DNA of 64,000 nt from JAKCDU01 sp035551615 (GTDB lineage: Bacteria; Actinomycetota; Acidimicrobiia; Acidimicrobiales; Palsa-688), in the NCBI GenBank assembly GCA_035551615.1, contig DASZNC010000077.1:40071-104070 (forward strand). The letters run 5' to 3'. The notes beneath the pieces are model-generated. The model ran no database searches and was not told the origin of the DNA. It saw only the letters and a program-made list of their open reading frames with translations. The stretch's first letter is position 1. Each line of letters opens with the position of its first letter. Below are positions 61,448 through 64,000 of this stretch, piece after piece. The translations under genes and the position numbers were made by a program.

Positions 61448-62858
61448 CGCGAGCCGGTTGGTCGTCTGCTCGGTCCGGGGTTCGCAACCCCTGACCCTGC
61501 CCGGCTCACGGATCGTGGCCGAGCGGACCTTCATAAGCGGCGGCGAACGTTCCCTCTACGAGACGGCGACGGCGGCCGCCGTCGCCGGTATCGACGTCGA
61601 GCTACGGGGCGACCTGCACCCGGCCATCCTCGGGGCGATCACGTCGGCCGCCGGCGCGGCGCCGACGATCGGGCTCGAACCGAGACGCCCCGCCCCCGGT
61701 GACGTGGTGGTTGTACCCGAGGCGCTCCCCATCGACGAGTACGCGCCGGCCCTGCTGTCGGGGGCCCGTTGGGCGATCCATCTGTTGGCGCCACCCGGCC
61801 TCTGGGGGTGGTCGTTCGTTCCCGGGTGGGAACCCCCCGACCCGGTTCGGGTCCCTCTTGCTTCGATCGGACGGCCGGAGACGTTCCGCGCCATTGCCGA
61901 TGCCGGCTTTTACATCTGGACGAACGCCCGGGGCACGGCCGCCGCCGCCCACGCCGCCGGCGTCGACGCCCGCTGGCTGGGCACCGGCACACCGGTGCCC
62001 TTCCCGGTCCCCGGCGACAAGGCGTTCGACGTCGCCCTCGTCGAGGGGAACCGCTGGCAGGCCCTGGCCGAGGAAGTGCTGGCCCGCCTGCCCGATCTGC
62101 GGGTGCTCCGGGTCAAGCCCGAGGCATCCGTCTATTACCTGAGCAATCAGCTGGCGCCGGCCCACATCCTCATCTGGCCCTCCCGTATCGAGGGGATGTC
62201 CCGCATCGCCCGCGAGGCGAGGGCGGTCGGCACAGTCCCGGTGGCGCTGGACACCAATCCGTTCGCCACCCCCGAGGACCATGGGCCGGGCGTGGTCCTC
62301 GTCGCTGACACCGACCAGATGGAACGGGAGATCCGGGCCCTGCTCGACGATCCGATCCGGCTCTCGCGCCTGCAGGCCGAAGCGGTGGAAGGGGTGGCCG
62401 CGCAGACCGACTGGAAGGGTTTCACCGATCGGGTTGCGGCCGCCTTCGCGGCGATCGCCTCGGAGCCGGCGGCCCCGGCCGACTACGTCCGTCAGATGGT
62501 GGGAGACCGGCTCCGAGAACGGTGGGACGACATCGACGCCGCCCACCGGGCCGAACTGGCGGCCACCACCGAACAGCTCACCGGTGAGATCGGTTTCCTG
62601 AAGGAACGCCTGGCCCTTTCCGAGATCCGGTTCGCCGACGCCGCCGCCCGGCTGGACGAAACCCATGCCCGGATGGTCGGAACCGTCCGTCAGTTGCAGG
62701 AATCGCAGGCCGCGGTTGCCGCGGCCCGGCAGCAGGCGGCCGACGCCCAGCGGATGCTCGACGCCTACCGCAACCGGTTGGCCAACCGGATGATCGATTC
62801 CTCGCCGGTGGGGGCGGTGTGGCGGCGCGTGCGACGCCCCGCAGTCACTGAGGAGTGA
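61437..62858 (+). CDS. Glycosyltransferase-like protein with C-terminal coiled coil
   Basis: 473 residues from TTG 61437 (TTG 61458 also in frame). The first 350 residues have a GT-B layout: PSRIEGMSRIAREARAVGTVPVAL resembles the donor site EGFGLPxxEAMAxGTPV in altered form, and earlier there is a weak acceptor domain. Residues about 365-460 form a long coiled coil (RAELAATTEQLTGEIGFLKERLALSEIRF..QLQESQAAVAAARQQAADAQRML), then a short basic tail. The coil may anchor it or drive oligomers. It starts 11 bases inside the gadB end. Confidence 0.6.
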   Translation: MPTDASRLVVCSVRGSQPLTLPGSRIVAERTFISGGERSLYETATAAAVAGIDVELRGDLHPAILGAITSAAGAAPTIGLEPRRPAPGDVVVVPEALPIDEYAPALLSGARWAIHLLAPPGLWGWSFVPGWEPPDPVRVPLASIGRPETFRAIADAGFYIWTNARGTAAAAHAAGVDARWLGTGTPVPFPVPGDKAFDVALVEGNRWQALAEEVLARLPDLRVLRVKPEASVYYLSNQLAPAHILIWPSRIEGMSRIAREARAVGTVPVALDTNPFATPEDHGPGVVLVADTDQMEREIRALLDDPIRLSRLQAEAVEGVAAQTDWKGFTDRVAAAFAAIASEPAAPADYVRQMVGDRLRERWDDIDAAHRAELAATTEQLTGEIGFLKERLALSEIRFADAAARLDETHARMVGTVRQLQESQAAVAAARQQAADAQRMLDAYRNRLANRMIDSSPVGAVWRRVRRPAVTEE

Positions 62859-63540
62859 CGCCGGCCTCCGCCATGACCTCGTCGACCGTCCCGACCACGC
62901 CGGCGTAGAAGGGGCCGAACTCGGCGTACAGGGCCGATGCCTCGTCGAAGCGCATCGTGTACACGGTGTCCTTCAGGTCGTCGGGGTGCACGCCGAAGAG
63001 CGTCACCCCCCACTCGAAGTCATCGAGCCCGGTCGACCCGGTGATCAGCTGGACGATCCGGCCGGCGAAGCGGCGGCCCGACTTGCCGTGGTCCATCATC
63101 AGCCGCTTCCTCTGCTCGAACTCGAGCGAGTACCAGTTGTCCTTGTCCCCCCGCCGCTTGCTCATCGGGTAGAAGCAGATGGCCCGCTTCCCTTCGGGCG
63201 GCAACGTCGGATAGAGCCGGGCCTGCAGGTGCTCCTCCGGCATCCCGGCCGCATACTCCGACACCTCGGTCAGCGACAGGTACGAATCCCGTATCTCCAG
63301 CCCGGCCGCCTGCAGCCCGGTCTGCAACTGCCGCAGCGTCACCCAGTCGGGCCCGATGGCCATGAACCCCACGTCCGCCTTGTGCCCGAACACGGTAAAA
63401 GAAACGACCTGGTGGTTCGCCGCCTCACACGCCTTGACCGCCGTGGCGACGGCCGAAGCATCCGCACCGAACCCGACGGAGCAGAAGAGGTGAAGTACCC
63501 CCCAGCCGACAGAGGGCGATAGCGAATCACGCATACTCAC
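62845..63540 (-). CDS. hemQ: Coproheme decarboxylase (HemQ/ChdC)
   Basis: Last enzyme of the Gram-positive heme route: turns coproheme into heme b with peroxide. 231 residues of the chlorite-dismutase fold. FYPMSKRRG holds the catalytic Tyr124 and MMDHGKSGRRF the axial His151; the chlorite-dismutase distal Arg is absent. GTG 63540 is six bases after TAGATT; ATG 63534 is the alternative. It pairs with hemE-hemY at 10.1-12.5 kb. Its 3' end overlaps the convergent gene by 14 bases. Confidence 0.95.
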   Translation of the reverse strand: MSMRDSLSPSVGWGVLHLFCSVGFGADASAVATAVKACEAANHQVVSFTVFGHKADVGFMAIGPDWVTLRQLQTGLQAAGLEIRDSYLSLTEVSEYAAGMPEEHLQARLYPTLPPEGKRAICFYPMSKRRGDKDNWYSLEFEQRKRLMMDHGKSGRRFAGRIVQLITGSTGLDDFEWGVTLFGVHPDDLKDTVYTMRFDEASALYAEFGPFYAGVVGTVDEVMAEAGVTPQ

Positions 63541-63546
63541 CTCACC

Positions 63547-63552
63547 AATCTA
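63547..63552 (-). promoter_or_regulatory. -10 box of hemQ (leaderless)
   Basis: TAGATT on the minus strand ends six bases before the GTG at 63540, just beyond the T-rich tail of the groEL terminator. Confidence 0.5.
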
Positions 63553-63576
63553 AGGCGAGACCGGGGGGAACGAAGA

Positions 63577-63650
63577 AAGGGCCGGTCACCCGATCCGGCC
63601 GCTCCTTTGTCAACATCTGGAGCGGCCGGGACTCGGAGTGACCGGCCCTT
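63577..63650 (-). terminator. Nested double-stem terminator after groEL
   Basis: Outer stem: AAGGGCCGGTCAC (63577-63589) pairs exactly with 63638-63650. Inner stem: CCGGCCGCTCC (63595-63605) pairs exactly with GGAGCGGCCGG (63619-63629), with a 13-base loop. Read on the minus strand the structure ends in CCCTTTCTTCGTT, a rough T-rich tail. The 24 paired bases make it the strongest hairpin in the window. Confidence 0.8.
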
Positions 63651-63667
63651 GGGTAATGCAGTCGGAC

Positions 63668-64000
63668 TTAGAAGTCGTCCATCCCACCCGGCATGGCTGG
63701 CGCGCCATCCTTCTCCGGCTTGTCGACGATGACCGCCTCGGTGGTGAGGAACAAAGCGGCGATGGAAGCTGCGTTCTGCAGCGCCGACCGGGTCACCTTG
63801 GCGGCGTCGATGACGCCGGCCTTGAACAGGTCCCCGTACTCACCGGTGGCGGCGTTGAGGCCATGGGCACCCTTGAGGTGACGCACCTTGTCGACGACCA
63901 CTCCACCCTCGAGACCGGCGTTGATGGCGATCTGCTTGAGGGGCTCCTCGACTGCCTTGGCCACAATGCGGGCCCCGGTCGCCTCGTCGCTGTCGAGCTT
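63668..64000 (-). CDS. groL: Chaperonin GroEL, 3' part (runs off the window)
   Basis: The last 110 residues of the 60-kDa chaperonin, beginning outside the window. VAKAVEEPLKQIAINAGLEGGVVVDKVRHLKG, the KAGVIDAAKVTRSALQNAASIAALFLTTEAVIVDKPEK equatorial-domain helix and the end PAMPGGMDDF (the GGM-type tail) are typical. The PGGM tail without a His-rich end suggests the main housekeeping copy. Stop TAA at 63670-63668, followed by a strong terminator. Confidence 0.97.
   Translation of the reverse strand, partial: KLDSDEATGARIVAKAVEEPLKQIAINAGLEGGVVVDKVRHLKGAHGLNAATGEYGDLFKAGVIDAAKVTRSALQNAASIAALFLTTEAVIVDKPEKDGAPAMPGGMDDF

Overview
This window is very GC-rich, densely packed and almost entirely coding. 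It has many GTG and TTG starts and short gene overlaps. The content points to a high-GC actinobacterium: a HelD-type RNA polymerase helicase, a coproheme-decarboxylase (HemQ/ChdC) heme route, PAC2 and NUDIX_N proteins, a GlfT-era galactofuranose gene and a Ppm1-like dolichol-phosphate-mannose synthase next to Lnt. The gene set and lack of mycolate or Streptomyces hallmarks suggest a deep lineage such as Acidimicrobiia, but this is inference. No tRNA, rRNA, CRISPR array, insertion sequence or prophage was seen.

Layout. 1-10 kb holds mixed housekeeping genes: a CPBP membrane protease, an operon of a flippase-like membrane protein, a lipoprotein and a D12-class DNA adenine methyltransferase, then a group-2 sigma factor, a MarR regulator, a pyrE-pdxH-rhodanese operon and a HelD-like helicase. 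10.1-12.5 kb holds hemE and hemY(cgoX); their late-pathway partner hemQ/chdC lies at 62.8-63.5 kb.

12.5-43 kb is a large cell-surface glycan locus. It carries an O-antigen ligase/polymerase-like protein, a Wzm/Wzt-type ABC exporter in divergent halves, a polyprenyl glycosylphosphotransferase (initiating enzyme), about a dozen glycosyltransferases of several folds, UDP-galactopyranose mutase, a UDP-sugar dehydrogenase, several methyltransferases (one fused to a glycosyltransferase), and two convergent paralogous tandem-hexapeptide acetyltransferases. It also has Lnt with a divergent polyprenol-phosphate mannose synthase, and a GtrA protein. Together these would make nucleotide sugars, build a modified polymer on undecaprenyl phosphate and export it.

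43-54 kb holds metabolism and nucleic-acid genes: tesB, gltA, chorismate mutase, a GNAT enzyme, an MFS exporter, a 1498-residue Lhr-type helicase and a PAC2 protein. The one gene-free stretch over 300 bases (46325-46736) is full of repeats. 54-64 kb holds a NUDIX hydrolase, a two-component system, a LarE-NIL-AlaX operon, glutamate decarboxylase, a glycosyltransferase with a C-terminal coiled coil, chdC and the 3' end of groEL.

Two sequence-wide signals stand out. About half of the genes that open a transcription unit have a TANNNT box 5-9 bases before the start codon, which predicts widespread leaderless mRNAs. Within operons the commonest stop/start overlap is TTGA (TTG start inside a TGA stop), seen six times. 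The first signal also helps locate one gene, and possibly two, that seem to begin with a non-canonical ATC codon.
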